Source: Leptospiraceae bacterium (GTDB lineage: Bacteria; Spirochaetota; Leptospiria; Leptospirales; Leptonemataceae). From it: DNA of 64,000 nucleotides. Positions 1-10,037 of this stretch are shown one piece after another. The stretch covers positions 372,001 through 436,000 of the forward strand of contig JANXCF010000001.1 in assembly GCA_025059995.1 (NCBI GenBank), in the 5' to 3' direction. The first letter of the stretch is position 1; every line of letters starts with the position of its first letter. The translations under genes were made by a program, and so were the position numbers. The notes under the pieces are model-generated. The model had not been told where the DNA came from. It saw nothing but the letters and a program-made list of their open reading frames with translations, and searched no databases.

Positions 1-153
<153 letters not shown>

Positions 154-469
154 AAAAACGATATGGCTTTGAAAATAATCAAAAACAGAGATTGGGTAGT
201 TTTTCATAATTATAACATCATCATGTAGGTTGTGAAAGATTTTGTTAATAGCTAATCTTGGTTTCGTTGATGATGTTTGAAAGTTGTTTTAGTGTTGGTA
301 ATCATGACGAGTTAATACTGCAATGATGATTTTTCTTCATGTAGGCTGAACACTAATTCAAACCAATGAGTGTATTATCACAATTCGAATTGAATGAAGT
401 TAATGATTTGTAATACAAAACTTGACAAAAAAGAATTGAAAGTTAAGAAAAATCTCTAATTCTGATTAT
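154..469. other. Intergenic region between argF and the aldolase gene
   Basis: This 316-base stretch has no convincing ORF. It contains a perfect 12-base palindrome (381-392), a TTGACA hexamer at 422-427 that could be a -35 element with no good -10 at normal spacing, and two copies of a TCATGTAGGYTG word (221-232 and 337-348). No rho-independent terminator for argF is obvious. The region is long for this compact genome, so an upstream control region or a small RNA is possible but not shown. Confidence 0.5.
381..392. promoter_or_regulatory. Perfect 12-bp palindrome, possible operator of the aldolase gene
   Basis: CAATTCGAATTG reads the same on both strands. It lies 77 bases before the aldolase ATG and about 30 bases before a TTGACA hexamer, a usual place for a regulator site. 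In AT-rich DNA a 12-base palindrome can occur by chance, so this is only a candidate. Confidence 0.25.
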
Positions 470-1513
470 ATGTCACTAGTTCCAATGAGGTTATTGTTAG
501 ATCATGCAGCAGAGCATGATTATGGGATTCCAGCTTTCAATGTCAACAATTTAGAGCAAGTTTTGGCTATCATGGAAGCTGCCTCCGAAACAAATAGCCC
601 TGTGATTTTACAAGTATCACGAGGTGCTCGAAAATATGCAGGAGAAAACTTCATTCGACATCTAATACTCGCAGCTACGGAGACATGGCCTGAGATTCCA
701 GTAGCACTGCATCAAGATCATGGTAATAGTCCTGCTACTTGCTACTCCGCAATTCGGTTGGGCTTCACAAGCGTGATGATGGATGGGTCTTTGTTAGAAG
801 ATGGAAAAACACCGGCAGAGTTCGAATACAACGTTGCAGTAACACGAGAAGTCGTTAATGTTGCTCATAAGTTAGGGGTCAGTGTAGAAGGAGAATTGGG
901 GGTTTTAGGTTCTTTGGAGACGATGAAGGCAGACAAAGAAGATGGTCAAGGAGCTGAGGGAACTCTCACCCGCGAACAACTTTTGACTGATCCCAATGAA
1001 GCAAAAAAATTCGTGGAACTTACAAATGTTGATGCTCTGGCTGTTGCTATAGGAACAAGTCATGGAGCATATAAATTCAAGCAAAAACCAACCGGCGAAG
1101 TTTTAGTTATATCTCGTATCAAAGAAATCCATGAAAAAATCCCCAACACCCATTTGGTAATGCACGGTTCTTCTTCTGTTCCAAAGGAACTAATTGATAA
1201 GATTAATGAGTTTGGAGGTAGCATTCCCGAAACATATGGTGTTCCTGTTGAAGAAATCCAAAAAGCCATTAAGTCAGGAGTCCGAAAAATCAACATCGAT
1301 ACTGACCTGCGATTAGCCTGGACGGCAACGGTAAGAGAAATCATGCATAAAAAACCTTCAGAATTTGACCCAAGAGAATTTCTTAAACCGGCTACGAAGG
1401 CAATGAAAGAAATTTGCAAACAAAAATTTGAAGCTTTTGGAACATCAGGGCATGCTAACAAAATCAAACCTATCCCCGTAGAGAAATTTGCTAGTTACTA
1501 TACGAAATCTTAG
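470..1513 (+). CDS. fba: Class II fructose-1,6-bisphosphate aldolase
   Basis: This 347-residue protein is full length for the longer (CbbA-like) type of class II aldolase. It splits fructose-1,6-bisphosphate into dihydroxyacetone phosphate and glyceraldehyde-3-phosphate, or runs in reverse in gluconeogenesis, using Zn2+. Visible family features are PAFNVNN near the N-terminus, HQDHG (first Zn ligand His, catalytic Asp), SVEGELG, the later Zn-ligand context HGAYKFK, VMHGSSS and [10 protein letters not shown]. The substrate phosphate is bound by the HGSSS and NIDTD segments. There is no Shine-Dalgarno sequence before the ATG. A class II FBPase gene (19948-21159) in the same window fits gluconeogenic use. 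The next gene starts only 17 bases downstream. Confidence 0.95.
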   Translation: MSLVPMRLLLDHAAEHDYGIPAFNVNNLEQVLAIMEAASETNSPVILQVSRGARKYAGENFIRHLILAATETWPEIPVALHQDHGNSPATCYSAIRLGFTSVMMDGSLLEDGKTPAEFEYNVAVTREVVNVAHKLGVSVEGELGVLGSLETMKADKEDGQGAEGTLTREQLLTDPNEAKKFVELTNVDALAVAIGTSHGAYKFKQKPTGEVLVISRIKEIHEKIPNTHLVMHGSSSVPKELIDKINEFGGSIPETYGVPVEEIQKAIKSGVRKINIDTDLRLAWTATVREIMHKKPSEFDPREFLKPATKAMKEICKQKFEAFGTSGHANKIKPIPVEKFASYYTKS

Positions 1514-1530
1514 TTTTTTTCTCTTCCTTG

Positions 1531-2034
1531 ATGGAAGAAAATTTTTTAAAAGAAATTATAATTGCTCTATCAAGTCAAAAAGTGCGCTATATTATCTTTG
1601 GGGGTGTAGCAGTAGTGCTACATGGTGTGGAAAGAATGACACTTGATCTGGATGTTTCAATCGACATGAGGGAAGAAAACCTAAAAAATTTTCTAAAAGT
1701 TATGAGGGATTTTGATTTAACCCCCAGAGCTCCCATTTCTGATGAAGTTTTGTTGGATCCTGATACAGTAGATTACATTATAAGAGAAAAAAATGCCATT
1801 GCTTTTACTTTTATTGATAAGCAAAAACCCTACAAACAAGTAGATCTTTTGATACACCCAGACCTTTCTTATGATAAATGGTTGCCTTATACCATCAATG
1901 TTGATCTATTTGGGCACAAAGTTTGCATACTAAGTAGAGAGGCAATCATTGAAATGAAAAAGAAATTAGAAAATCCGAGGGATAAGGATCTGATCGATAT
2001 CAAGGAATTAGAAAAAAAGGAGGATAAAAGATGA
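1531..2034 (+). CDS. Nucleotidyltransferase-fold protein (AbiEii/MNT-like)
   Basis: The 167-residue protein begins with a helix and then FGGVAVVLHG and LDLDVSID. These form the GG...DxD signature of the nucleotidyltransferase fold, and a third acidic position is likely in KQVDLLIH. Proteins of this fold transfer NMP groups, and many stand-alone forms belong to toxin-antitoxin or phage-abortive systems. The ATG at 1531 is preferred over the in-frame TTG one codon earlier. The stop overlaps the ATG of the next small gene (ATGA), so the two are probably translationally coupled. The target is unknown. The fold assignment is fairly secure, but a toxin role is inference. Confidence 0.7.
   Translation: MEENFLKEIIIALSSQKVRYIIFGGVAVVLHGVERMTLDLDVSIDMREENLKNFLKVMRDFDLTPRAPISDEVLLDPDTVDYIIREKNAIAFTFIDKQKPYKQVDLLIHPDLSYDKWLPYTINVDLFGHKVCILSREAIIEMKKKLENPRDKDLIDIKELEKKEDKR
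2017..2023 (+). promoter_or_regulatory. Strong Shine-Dalgarno site inside the nucleotidyltransferase gene
   Basis: AAGGAGG lies seven bases before the ATG at 2031, inside the end of the upstream reading frame. Most starts in this window have no such site, so it supports the small 61-residue gene as real and well translated. Confidence 0.7.
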
Positions 2035-2216
2035 AACATCAAAAAGAAAAAAAGCAAGCTTGGCTAAGGGTTATCCAATCTTTAGATCCTTCTTTTTTCG
2101 ATGGGCATACTGAATTTTCTCGTTTGACTTTAGAAGAAAGAATCATGTGGTTAATGCAAATTACTATCTTTCTATTTGAAGTGTCTAATGAGTTGTTGAG
2201 TAAACAAAGTGCTTGA
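2031..2216 (+). CDS. Small partner protein of the nucleotidyltransferase
   Basis: This 61-residue protein starts at the ATGA overlap with the nucleotidyltransferase gene and has a strong ribosome site. It is basic at the start, then carries FSRLTLEERIMWLMQ followed by a helical hydrophobic stretch. A segment of the type LSxEERxxWL is common in small proteins encoded next to stand-alone nucleotidyltransferases (recalled from such neighbourhoods, not searched). It is likely all-helical and cytoplasmic. The position and coupling suggest that it binds or controls its neighbour, perhaps as an antitoxin. This is inference. Confidence 0.6.
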   Translation: MKHQKEKKQAWLRVIQSLDPSFFDGHTEFSRLTLEERIMWLMQITIFLFEVSNELLSKQSA

Positions 2217-2398
2217 TTGTTAAAGTTTTATTTTTGTTTAGAATAAAAAATATTGTCATTTTTAAAAATTAACTTTTTGTTAAGTTATCGTATCGGCTAT
2301 TCAAACTTTCGTTTATTTCCTCATCTAATCTGAAGTCTACGAGGTTTTTTCATTCAATAAAGGGTTGATTATTTGTTCTTGCTGTTTGTTTGATTGTT

Positions 2399-3448
2399 AT
2401 GAAAAATATTCGTTATTTGCAAGTAAAAGCAGGAAATTTGAAAAACTATCTCTTTGTAGAAGAAGAGCTCAGCAGGATACCTCCTGGAAGAGTTCGAATT
2501 CAAGTTAAATCTGTGGGGTTGAATTTTGCTGATGTGTTTGCGTGTTTGGGTTTGTATTCCGCAACACCGAAAGGTTCGTTTTCGCCGGGTTTAGAATTCT
2601 CAGGAATTATTACCGATGTTGGTTCTGACACAAAAACTTCTTTTCAGGTTGGAGATGAAATCATAGGGGTAACGAGATTTGGTGCTTTGTCGAGTTTCGT
2701 GGATGTAGAACCAGCATACCTTTATACCAAGCCCAAAGAATGGAGTTTTGAAGAAGCAGCATCTTTTTTTGTGCAAGCTCTTACTGCTTGGTATGGACTT
2801 GTGGAACTGGGAAGATTAACACAAGAAAAACTTGTTTTGCTGCAATCAGCGGCTGGAGGTGTTGGACTTTATTCTCTTCAAATTTTACATCATTTTGGAG
2901 CTGATTACTGTGCAGTCGTAGGAGACTTAAGCAAAGTTTCTTTTTTGAAGTCATGGGGAGTTTCTGAGGAAAAAATCTTACTTCGACAAAAAGATCCAAA
3001 AAAGTTCTTTCGTGATTTACAAAATTTTTTGAGCAATCATCGAAAAAGTGGTTTTGATATTGTTTTTGATTCTGTTGCAGGAAGATACTTCAAGCCTCAA
3101 TTCGATTCTCTAAATCGGCGAGGGATATACGTCCTTTTTGGTGCAGCAGATTTTATGAAATTTTCTGACAAACCCGACTTTCTTTGGCTTGCTTTTAAGT
3201 ATTTGACTTTCCCAAGGATTTTACCTTTGCGTATGATAGAAAAAAATCAGGGTATTTTTGGTTTTAATTTGATTTGGTTATACGATCAAATTGAGTTGTT
3301 TCAAAAACTGATACAAGATATGCAAAAGGTTTCCTGGAAGAAACCCTTAGTTGGCAAGGTTTTTGAGTTTCCTTACTCGTATGAAGCGTTGAAGTATCTT
3401 CAGTCAGGCAAATCTGTAGGAAAAGTTGTCATCAAAATGGAAATTTAA
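2399..3448 (+). CDS. Zinc-free medium-chain dehydrogenase (quinone oxidoreductase / VAT-1-like)
   Basis: The 349-residue protein has the GroES-like N-domain (VGLNFADVFACLG, PGLEFSGII) and a Rossmann domain with LLQSAAGGVGLYSLQI, the nucleotide-binding AxxGGVG motif of NADPH:quinone reductase-like MDR enzymes. The structural zinc cysteines of alcohol dehydrogenases are absent. Such enzymes reduce quinones or enones with NADPH. The substrate cannot be told from sequence. The start at 2399 is the first ATG, and an in-frame TTG lies three codons earlier; neither has a Shine-Dalgarno site. The MoxR-type gene follows after 42 bases on the same strand, with no obvious functional link. Confidence 0.85.
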   Translation: MKNIRYLQVKAGNLKNYLFVEEELSRIPPGRVRIQVKSVGLNFADVFACLGLYSATPKGSFSPGLEFSGIITDVGSDTKTSFQVGDEIIGVTRFGALSSFVDVEPAYLYTKPKEWSFEEAASFFVQALTAWYGLVELGRLTQEKLVLLQSAAGGVGLYSLQILHHFGADYCAVVGDLSKVSFLKSWGVSEEKILLRQKDPKKFFRDLQNFLSNHRKSGFDIVFDSVAGRYFKPQFDSLNRRGIYVLFGAADFMKFSDKPDFLWLAFKYLTFPRILPLRMIEKNQGIFGFNLIWLYDQIELFQKLIQDMQKVSWKKPLVGKVFEFPYSYEALKYLQSGKSVGKVVIKMEI

Positions 3449-3490
3449 AATTGATTTGATGTTTTCATATTTTTAGTTGGTATCAAAACG

Positions 3491-4282
3491 ATGAAAAGGA
3501 TCTCCTACATCATATCATCAGAACTGCAAGAAGCGATTCGTGTCGCAGAAATCACCGGTCGACCTTTGTTGCTCAGAGGTGAACCGGGAACAGGAAAAAC
3601 TCTTTTAGCCCACGCAATAGCTCAACAAAAGAATATGCCATTGTTCGAGTGGCATGTGAAGTCTTACTCCAAAGCCTTGGATGGATTATACACTTATGAT
3701 GCACTAGCGAGATTAAATGACTCTCGATTTTCGGAAAATCAAGAAAAAGTAAAGAACATTGAGAACTACATTGAATTAGGAGCATTAGGGAAAGCCTTTG
3801 TTTCGGATGTTCCTGCGGTTGTATTGATTGATGAAATTGATAAAGCAGATATCGAATTCCCCAACGATTTACTTTTAGAATTGGATCAGATGGAATTCGT
3901 AATCGTAGAAACGGGAAGAAAGATCAAAGCAAAACATCGTCCCTTTACCATCATCACATCCAATAATGAGAAAGAATTACCCGATGCATTTTTACGTCGA
4001 TGTGTGTTTCATTACATAGCCTTTCCTTCTCCTGAGTTTATGAAAGAAATTGTGTATGCTCACTTTCCTAATATCGATCAGGTTTTATTACAAAAAGCAA
4101 TCGAGATTTTCTATCGGATACGTTCTCAGCCTGATTTGAAAAAGAAACCCAGCACTTCTGAATTTCTAGATTGGCTACAAGTCTTAATGGTGGAAGCCCA
4201 TAGGTTTGATGGAAAAATTCCTTTCATAGGAGCTCTCATAAAAAACGAAGAAGATTTGAAACTCCTATCCTATAAGTTTTAA
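3491..4282 (+). CDS. MoxR-type AAA+ ATPase
   Basis: The 263-residue protein has Walker A GEPGTGKT (about residues 31-38), Walker B VVLIDEIDKAD, a sensor-1 region ITSNNEKELPDAFLRRC with an arginine-finger-like RR, and a short C-terminal lid. This matches MoxR/AAA_5 ATPases, chaperone-like enzymes usually paired with a von Willebrand factor A protein. No VWA gene is adjacent: the next gene, pyrG, is on the other strand with only seven bases between the two stops. The protein is shorter than most MoxR proteins. Its partner must be elsewhere or absent. Confidence 0.85.
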   Translation: MKRISYIISSELQEAIRVAEITGRPLLLRGEPGTGKTLLAHAIAQQKNMPLFEWHVKSYSKALDGLYTYDALARLNDSRFSENQEKVKNIENYIELGALGKAFVSDVPAVVLIDEIDKADIEFPNDLLLELDQMEFVIVETGRKIKAKHRPFTIITSNNEKELPDAFLRRCVFHYIAFPSPEFMKEIVYAHFPNIDQVLLQKAIEIFYRIRSQPDLKKKPSTSEFLDWLQVLMVEAHRFDGKIPFIGALIKNEEDLKLLSYKF

Positions 4283-4289
4283 TTATAGT

Positions 4290-5948
<1,659 letters not shown>

Positions 5949-5956
5949 TTAGAAAT

Positions 5957-7186
5957 TTAACTTAAAGAAAAACGTTGTATTTCCTCTTCTAACTTTTCCT
6001 CTAATGAAAACAAATGCACAATTTTACGAATGACTTTATCAACTAAAGAATCAGGACAACTTGCACCAGCAGAAAGCAAAATAGTAATGGGAGTTTTATC
6101 AGGAAGCCAATTTTCCGTGATCTCAATTTGCTTGGTTTTCAAATTCAAATGGCGTATTTGACTTTTAGATAGAATTTCTTGTTCGTCTTTGATATAGAAA
6201 GTAGGAAGTTTTTCTTCACAAATTTCAACAAGGTGTGATGTGTTTGAGGAATTATATCCTCCCACGATGATGGCTATATCTCCATGTTCTTTCAGCATTT
6301 CTATCAAAGCAGATTGATTCTCCCACGTAGCATAACATAGGGTATCTTTTGTATCAGCGAAATGAACTTCTATGTTTTTGTCTCCGTATTTTTGAATGAT
6401 GGCATTTTTTAGAATTTCGCTGATCTCAAGAGTTTCTGTTGCCAACATGGTGGTCTGATTTACAACCCCAATCCGCTGAAGGTCCTTTTGGGGATTAAAA
6501 CCTTCTGAAGTTCGATTTTGAAAGTAAAAAAAGAATTCTTCCTGTTTCCTTTCGTCTTTGATAAATTCTGCCAGGATTTTAGCTTCTTCTTTATCTTGGA
6601 TGACTATGGCAGGAGCATTTCTTTTGGCATGAGAAAACGTAGCTCTTGTTTCTTCGTGATTAGGTCTTCCGTGAATGACAATTGTGTATTGCTTTTTCCC
6701 TAAGCTCTCAGCTCTATGCCATACTTTTTCAACAAAGGGGCAAGTGGTATTGTAAATTTTAATAGTAGGATTTCTTTCGTAAATTTTTTGTAGAATTTCA
6801 ATCGATACTCCGAAAGCGGGGATTATAACTACATCTTCGGGTTGGATTTGATCAAATGGAATCAATAAAGTTCCATCAGTTTTCATCAAAAATTGAACGC
6901 CTCGTTCTTGGAGATCCTGATTGACATGAGGATTGTGAATCATCTCGCTTATAAGATATATTTTCTTCTGGGGATTTTCCTCAATAGCTCTATACGCAAT
7001 TTCAATCGCATTTTCAACTCCATAGCAAAAACCAAAATGTCTTGCTATCTTTAAGATTATAGTTTCCAAATTAAGAACGGTGGGGGTTAAATCCTTTCGA
7101 AATCGATCAAATTGATTTCGTAATTTTTTTATATTTGTGATGATGGAAGAACGATAAGTAAAAGGGATTTGGAATTGCTTTCTCAT
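5957..7186 (-). CDS. ispH: 4-hydroxy-3-methylbut-2-enyl diphosphate reductase, long type
   Basis: This 409-residue IspH (LytB) catalyses the last step of the MEP isoprenoid pathway with a [4Fe-4S] cluster. The three cluster cysteines are visible in RHFGFCYGVENA, NTTCPFVEKVW and, near the C-terminus, SAGASCPDSLV. The proton-relay Glu region (HEETRATF) and the substrate-binding GGYNSSNTSHL are present. The length, the roughly 45-residue N-terminal extension and segments such as IIHGRPNHEETRA and EGFNPQKDLQRIGVVNQTT resemble the cyanobacterial/plastid type rather than the roughly 310-residue E. coli type. It starts three bases after the PIN/TRAM gene stops, so the two are probably one operon. 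Confidence 0.95.
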   Translation of the reverse strand: MRKQFQIPFTYRSSIITNIKKLRNQFDRFRKDLTPTVLNLETIILKIARHFGFCYGVENAIEIAYRAIEENPQKKIYLISEMIHNPHVNQDLQERGVQFLMKTDGTLLIPFDQIQPEDVVIIPAFGVSIEILQKIYERNPTIKIYNTTCPFVEKVWHRAESLGKKQYTIVIHGRPNHEETRATFSHAKRNAPAIVIQDKEEAKILAEFIKDERKQEEFFFYFQNRTSEGFNPQKDLQRIGVVNQTTMLATETLEISEILKNAIIQKYGDKNIEVHFADTKDTLCYATWENQSALIEMLKEHGDIAIIVGGYNSSNTSHLVEICEEKLPTFYIKDEQEILSKSQIRHLNLKTKQIEITENWLPDKTPITILLSAGASCPDSLVDKVIRKIVHLFSLEEKLEEEIQRFSLS

Positions 7187-7189
7187 TAG

Positions 7190-8278
7190 TTATTTGATTT
7201 TGGGTTTTTTGGTAAAAGCTTCTTTCAATATTTTTCTGTTTTTGGATTCTTTTTCGCTGGTAGCTGCTTCTTCAGCTAATTCTTCTTCTGATACGGGAGC
7301 TATCGCTTTTGTAAAAATCATCTTTCCTGCTGCAGTTTGGATGATGGAGGTTACCATTACTTTTACTAATTTTCCAATCAATTCTCTTCCATCCTCAATT
7401 ACAACCATTGTTCCATCATCAAGGTATCCAACTCCTTGATTTTCATCCTTTCCTTCTTTTATGATTTGGATTTTTAATTCTTCTCCGGGAAGTACAATCG
7501 GACGGAGAGCTTCTGCCAAGGCATTGAGATTCAATACTTGCACACCATGAACTTCTGCTACTTTTTCTAAATTGAAATCATTGGTGATTAGTTTTCCGCC
7601 AGTGTCTCTCACGAGTTGAATGAGCTTAGAGTCCACATCTCGTATTTCTGGATATTCATTATACGTGATTTTGACTTTGATGTTATTAAGTTGCTGAAGT
7701 TCGTTGAGTAAATCCAAGCCTCTACGTCCTCGATTTCTTTTTATGGGATCTGGGGAGTCACTAATCAACTGTATTTCTTTCAAAACAAAATTTGGAATGA
7801 CCAATGTTCCTTCGATGAAGTTGGTTTTAGCAATTTTTAATATTCTTCCATCGATAATGACAGAGGAGTCTAGTATTTTTTCTGACCCCGTAAATTTCTC
7901 TTGTTGTTCTTGAACTTTCACTACATTTGATGGTTGTAGAGTTCCATATAAATAACCAGCAACAGAACTTAAGAATGTTACGACTCCAATTAGATAAAAG
8001 AGTCCTTCTGGAGAAATAGAGAAATTCTCTAAAACACTCTTTAGTAGATTTGATATGATGAGTCCAAAAATCAAACCAATGCCTAATCCAATTCCCGTAA
8101 AAACTATTTTTCTTACGCTAAAGGGGTTTCCTTTTTTCCCCAGCCATTGCGACAATAGTGTAACCAAAAAAGCGAATCCAGCAAAAATACTTGAGCTCAA
8201 AAGATTTCGATTGGCAAAATAAGAGAAAGAAAAAAGCAATAAAGCGATAACAAAAGATATGATAAACATAATCAACAT
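7190..8278 (-). CDS. Membrane-anchored PIN and TRAM domain protein (YacL-like)
   Basis: The 362-residue protein has four predicted membrane segments (about residues 1-21, 26-45, 58-78, 92-112), a PIN nuclease domain (about 135-260) opening with [11 protein letters not shown], whose Asp residues fit the metal site, and a TRAM-like RNA-binding region (about 270-335). This is the architecture of the YacL family. The role is probably RNA or tRNA related, but the substrate is unknown. AGAGGAG lies about eight bases before the ATG. It sits between carD and ispH on one strand; ispH follows after three bases. Confidence 0.88.
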   Translation of the reverse strand: MLIMFIISFVIALLLFSFSYFANRNLLSSSIFAGFAFLVTLLSQWLGKKGNPFSVRKIVFTGIGLGIGLIFGLIISNLLKSVLENFSISPEGLFYLIGVVTFLSSVAGYLYGTLQPSNVVKVQEQQEKFTGSEKILDSSVIIDGRILKIAKTNFIEGTLVIPNFVLKEIQLISDSPDPIKRNRGRRGLDLLNELQQLNNIKVKITYNEYPEIRDVDSKLIQLVRDTGGKLITNDFNLEKVAEVHGVQVLNLNALAEALRPIVLPGEELKIQIIKEGKDENQGVGYLDDGTMVVIEDGRELIGKLVKVMVTSIIQTAAGKMIFTKAIAPVSEEELAEEAATSEKESKNRKILKEAFTKKPKIK

Positions 8279-8333
8279 TTTCAGCTCCTCTTTTATTGGA
8301 GTGATTTGGAATTATTAAATTCTCAGGCTCAAA

Positions 8334-8972
8334 TTATTTGGAAAGAATATCGGATACTAAATTTTTCGATTCTTCTAAGGAAATCCCTTTGGCAATAGCA
8401 ATTTCCCCAGTAACTAAGGAAAATGCAGTTTCATAAAGCCTTCTTTCCATTAGAGAGAGTTCTTTATCTTTAGCTCGCTTGTATAGATTTCGACAAACTT
8501 TAGCAATTTCGAAAATAGAGCCAGATTTGATTTTTTGCAAATTGTTTTGATAGCGTATTTTCCAATCCTCTTCTGGGATTTCAGCTTCTTGTTCAAGGAT
8601 TTTTAAGACCTTCTTTATTTCGTTCTTATCAATCACGTTCCGAATGCCAGCAGCTTCAACATTCTCTACTGGCAATTTGATGATGAGTTTTTTTTCCATG
8701 ATTTCTATAACGTAATATTGTTTCTTTTGGTTTTTGATTTTGATTTCTTCAATGCCTATAATTTTCCCCACACCTTGTGTAGGATATACAATGTAGTCAT
8801 TCATTTTGAAGGATGTTTTTGGCAAACCTTCGTTGTCTGTTTTTTTGTTATCTTTTGAAATTTCTTCTGTTGGATTCTTTTTCTTTTTGTTTGATTCTTC
8901 TATCTGCTTTTTAGATTCTTTACTTCCTTTTATTTTCAATGATTTTTTTTTCTCTTTTTTTGCCTGAGACAT
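8334..8972 (-). CDS. carD: CarD-family transcription regulator
   Basis: The 212-residue protein starts with about 65 lysine/glutamate-rich, probably disordered residues. It continues with a CarD/CdnL RNA-polymerase-interacting domain (FKMNDYIVYPTQGVGKIIGIE, then KLIIKLPVENVEAAGIRNVI) and a helical C-terminal domain with the SLMERRLYETA type segment. CarD binds the RNA polymerase beta subunit and stabilises the open promoter complex. The charged N-terminal tail is longer than in typical CarD (about 160 residues). The ATG at 8972 is preferred over the GTG at 8987. It is divergent from ybaB, with 142 bases between the starts. Confidence 0.9.
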   Translation of the reverse strand: MSQAKKEKKKSLKIKGSKESKKQIEESNKKKKNPTEEISKDNKKTDNEGLPKTSFKMNDYIVYPTQGVGKIIGIEEIKIKNQKKQYYVIEIMEKKLIIKLPVENVEAAGIRNVIDKNEIKKVLKILEQEAEIPEEDWKIRYQNNLQKIKSGSIFEIAKVCRNLYKRAKDKELSLMERRLYETAFSLVTGEIAIAKGISLEESKNLVSDILSK

Positions 8973-8996
8973 AATAATTCCAATCACTACCTCATG

Positions 8997-9012
8997 TCTA
9001 ATTTGAATTAGA
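8997..9012. promoter_or_regulatory. Inverted repeat between carD and ybaB
   Basis: TCTAATT and AATTAGA form 7-base arms around a 2-base centre, midway in the divergent carD/ybaB promoter region. Its core AATTTGAATT resembles the AATTCGAATT core of the palindrome before the aldolase gene. Chance is likely in such AT-rich DNA. Confidence 0.2.
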
Positions 9013-9114
9013 TAATTTCGTCGACAACTATTTTTTTAAATTGTTTCGTTATGAAAAAGCTGTATTACATTAAAAATGAATTGAATGACATTGAATGCGA
9101 GTTTTCTTGTTTTT

Positions 9115-9435
9115 ATGGGAATATTCGATAAATTAAAAAATCTAAATGAAATCAAAGAACTCAAAGAAGAAGCTGAAAAACTTCAAGAAATCCTTCGAGA
9201 AATTGAAGTAACAGAAGAAGCTGGCAAAGGAGCAGTTCAAGTAACTGTCAACGGTGAAGGAAAGGTAGTCAATGTAATTTTAAACGATAAATTTTTCCAA
9301 GAAACAGATCGAGAGAAGCAACAAAAATGGATTACCATTGCCATTAATGGTGCAATCGAAAAAAGCAAAAGAAGAGTAGAAAAAGAAATGAAAAAAACAG
9401 GGGGATTCGACAAACTTCAACAACTTTTAAAATAA
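9115..9435 (+). CDS. ybaB: YbaB/EbfC nucleoid-associated protein
   Basis: The 106-residue protein from the ATG at 9115 (MGIFDKLKNL) has the family pattern: a helical N-terminus, the strand segment VQVTVNGEGKVVNVILND, and a C-terminal helix with AINGAIEKSKRRVEKEM. YbaB forms dimers that bind DNA and is almost always encoded just before recR, as here. The ORF could extend upstream to 9085 from an alternative codon, but those residues (TLNASFLVF) do not belong to the family. The stop TAA overlaps the recR start (TAATG). Confidence 0.92.
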   Translation: MGIFDKLKNLNEIKELKEEAEKLQEILREIEVTEEAGKGAVQVTVNGEGKVVNVILNDKFFQETDREKQQKWITIAINGAIEKSKRRVEKEMKKTGGFDKLQQLLK

Positions 9436-10037
9436 TGTATTTTAAAGAACTAGACTCTTTCATAAGGTCCTTTACCAAACTTCCTGGGATTGGGGAAAAG
9501 AGTGCGAGGCGGATTGCATTTTTTCTACTGAAATCTGATAAGCAATTAGCCCATGAACTTAGCCAAAACATAAAACAATTAGTTGAAAGGATTCATTTTT
9601 GTAAAACTTGTGGAGGATTTACTACATCTGAGATTTGCGACATTTGTAGTGATCCAACACGAAATGCAGAATTACTTTGTGTTGTAGAGGAACCATCAGA
9701 TATATTTCTGATCGAAAACACTGGTGAATTTCGTGGTTATTATCATGTATTGATGGGGGCGTTATCTCCCATTGATGGAGTTGGTATAGAAGATTTACGT
9801 TTCAAAGAACTGGAAGCTCGCTTGCAATTAGGAGTCATTAAAGAATGTTTTATTGCAACAAACCCTACTCTTGAAGGGGATGCTACAGCCGACTACATTG
9901 TAAGAAGTTTTAAAAAATATCCCGTGAAGTTTACTCGGTTATCGCATGGAGTTCTCACGGGATCCTCTTTAGAGTTTTCTGACAAATACACATTGAGCTT
10001 GAGTATTCGGAACCGCCGCCCTTTAATTGGAGCGTGA
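9435..10037 (+). CDS. recR: Recombination protein RecR
   Basis: The full-length 200-residue RecR has a helix-hairpin-helix region (KLPGIGEKSARRIA), the four-cysteine zinc finger (CKTCGG...CDICSD) and a TOPRIM domain (LCVVEEPSDIFLIE, with GYYHVLMG and PTLEGDATADYI). Its last residues include the SLEFSDKYTLSLSIRNR segment. RecR acts with RecF and RecO to load RecA on gapped DNA. It is translationally coupled to ybaB. The stop codon touches the mgtE stop on the other strand with no bases between. Confidence 0.97.
   Translation: MYFKELDSFIRSFTKLPGIGEKSARRIAFFLLKSDKQLAHELSQNIKQLVERIHFCKTCGGFTTSEICDICSDPTRNAELLCVVEEPSDIFLIENTGEFRGYYHVLMGALSPIDGVGIEDLRFKELEARLQLGVIKECFIATNPTLEGDATADYIVRSFKKYPVKFTRLSHGVLTGSSLEFSDKYTLSLSIRNRRPLIGA

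Noticed and set aside
221-348. Repeated TCATGTAGGYTG words as a regulatory repeat
   Set aside because: There are only two copies with one mismatch and no symmetry; chance is likely in this sequence.
1531-2034. AbiE abortive-infection operon
   Set aside because: The AbiEi antitoxin regulator expected upstream is absent; the neighbour upstream is an aldolase gene. Only the fold is supported.
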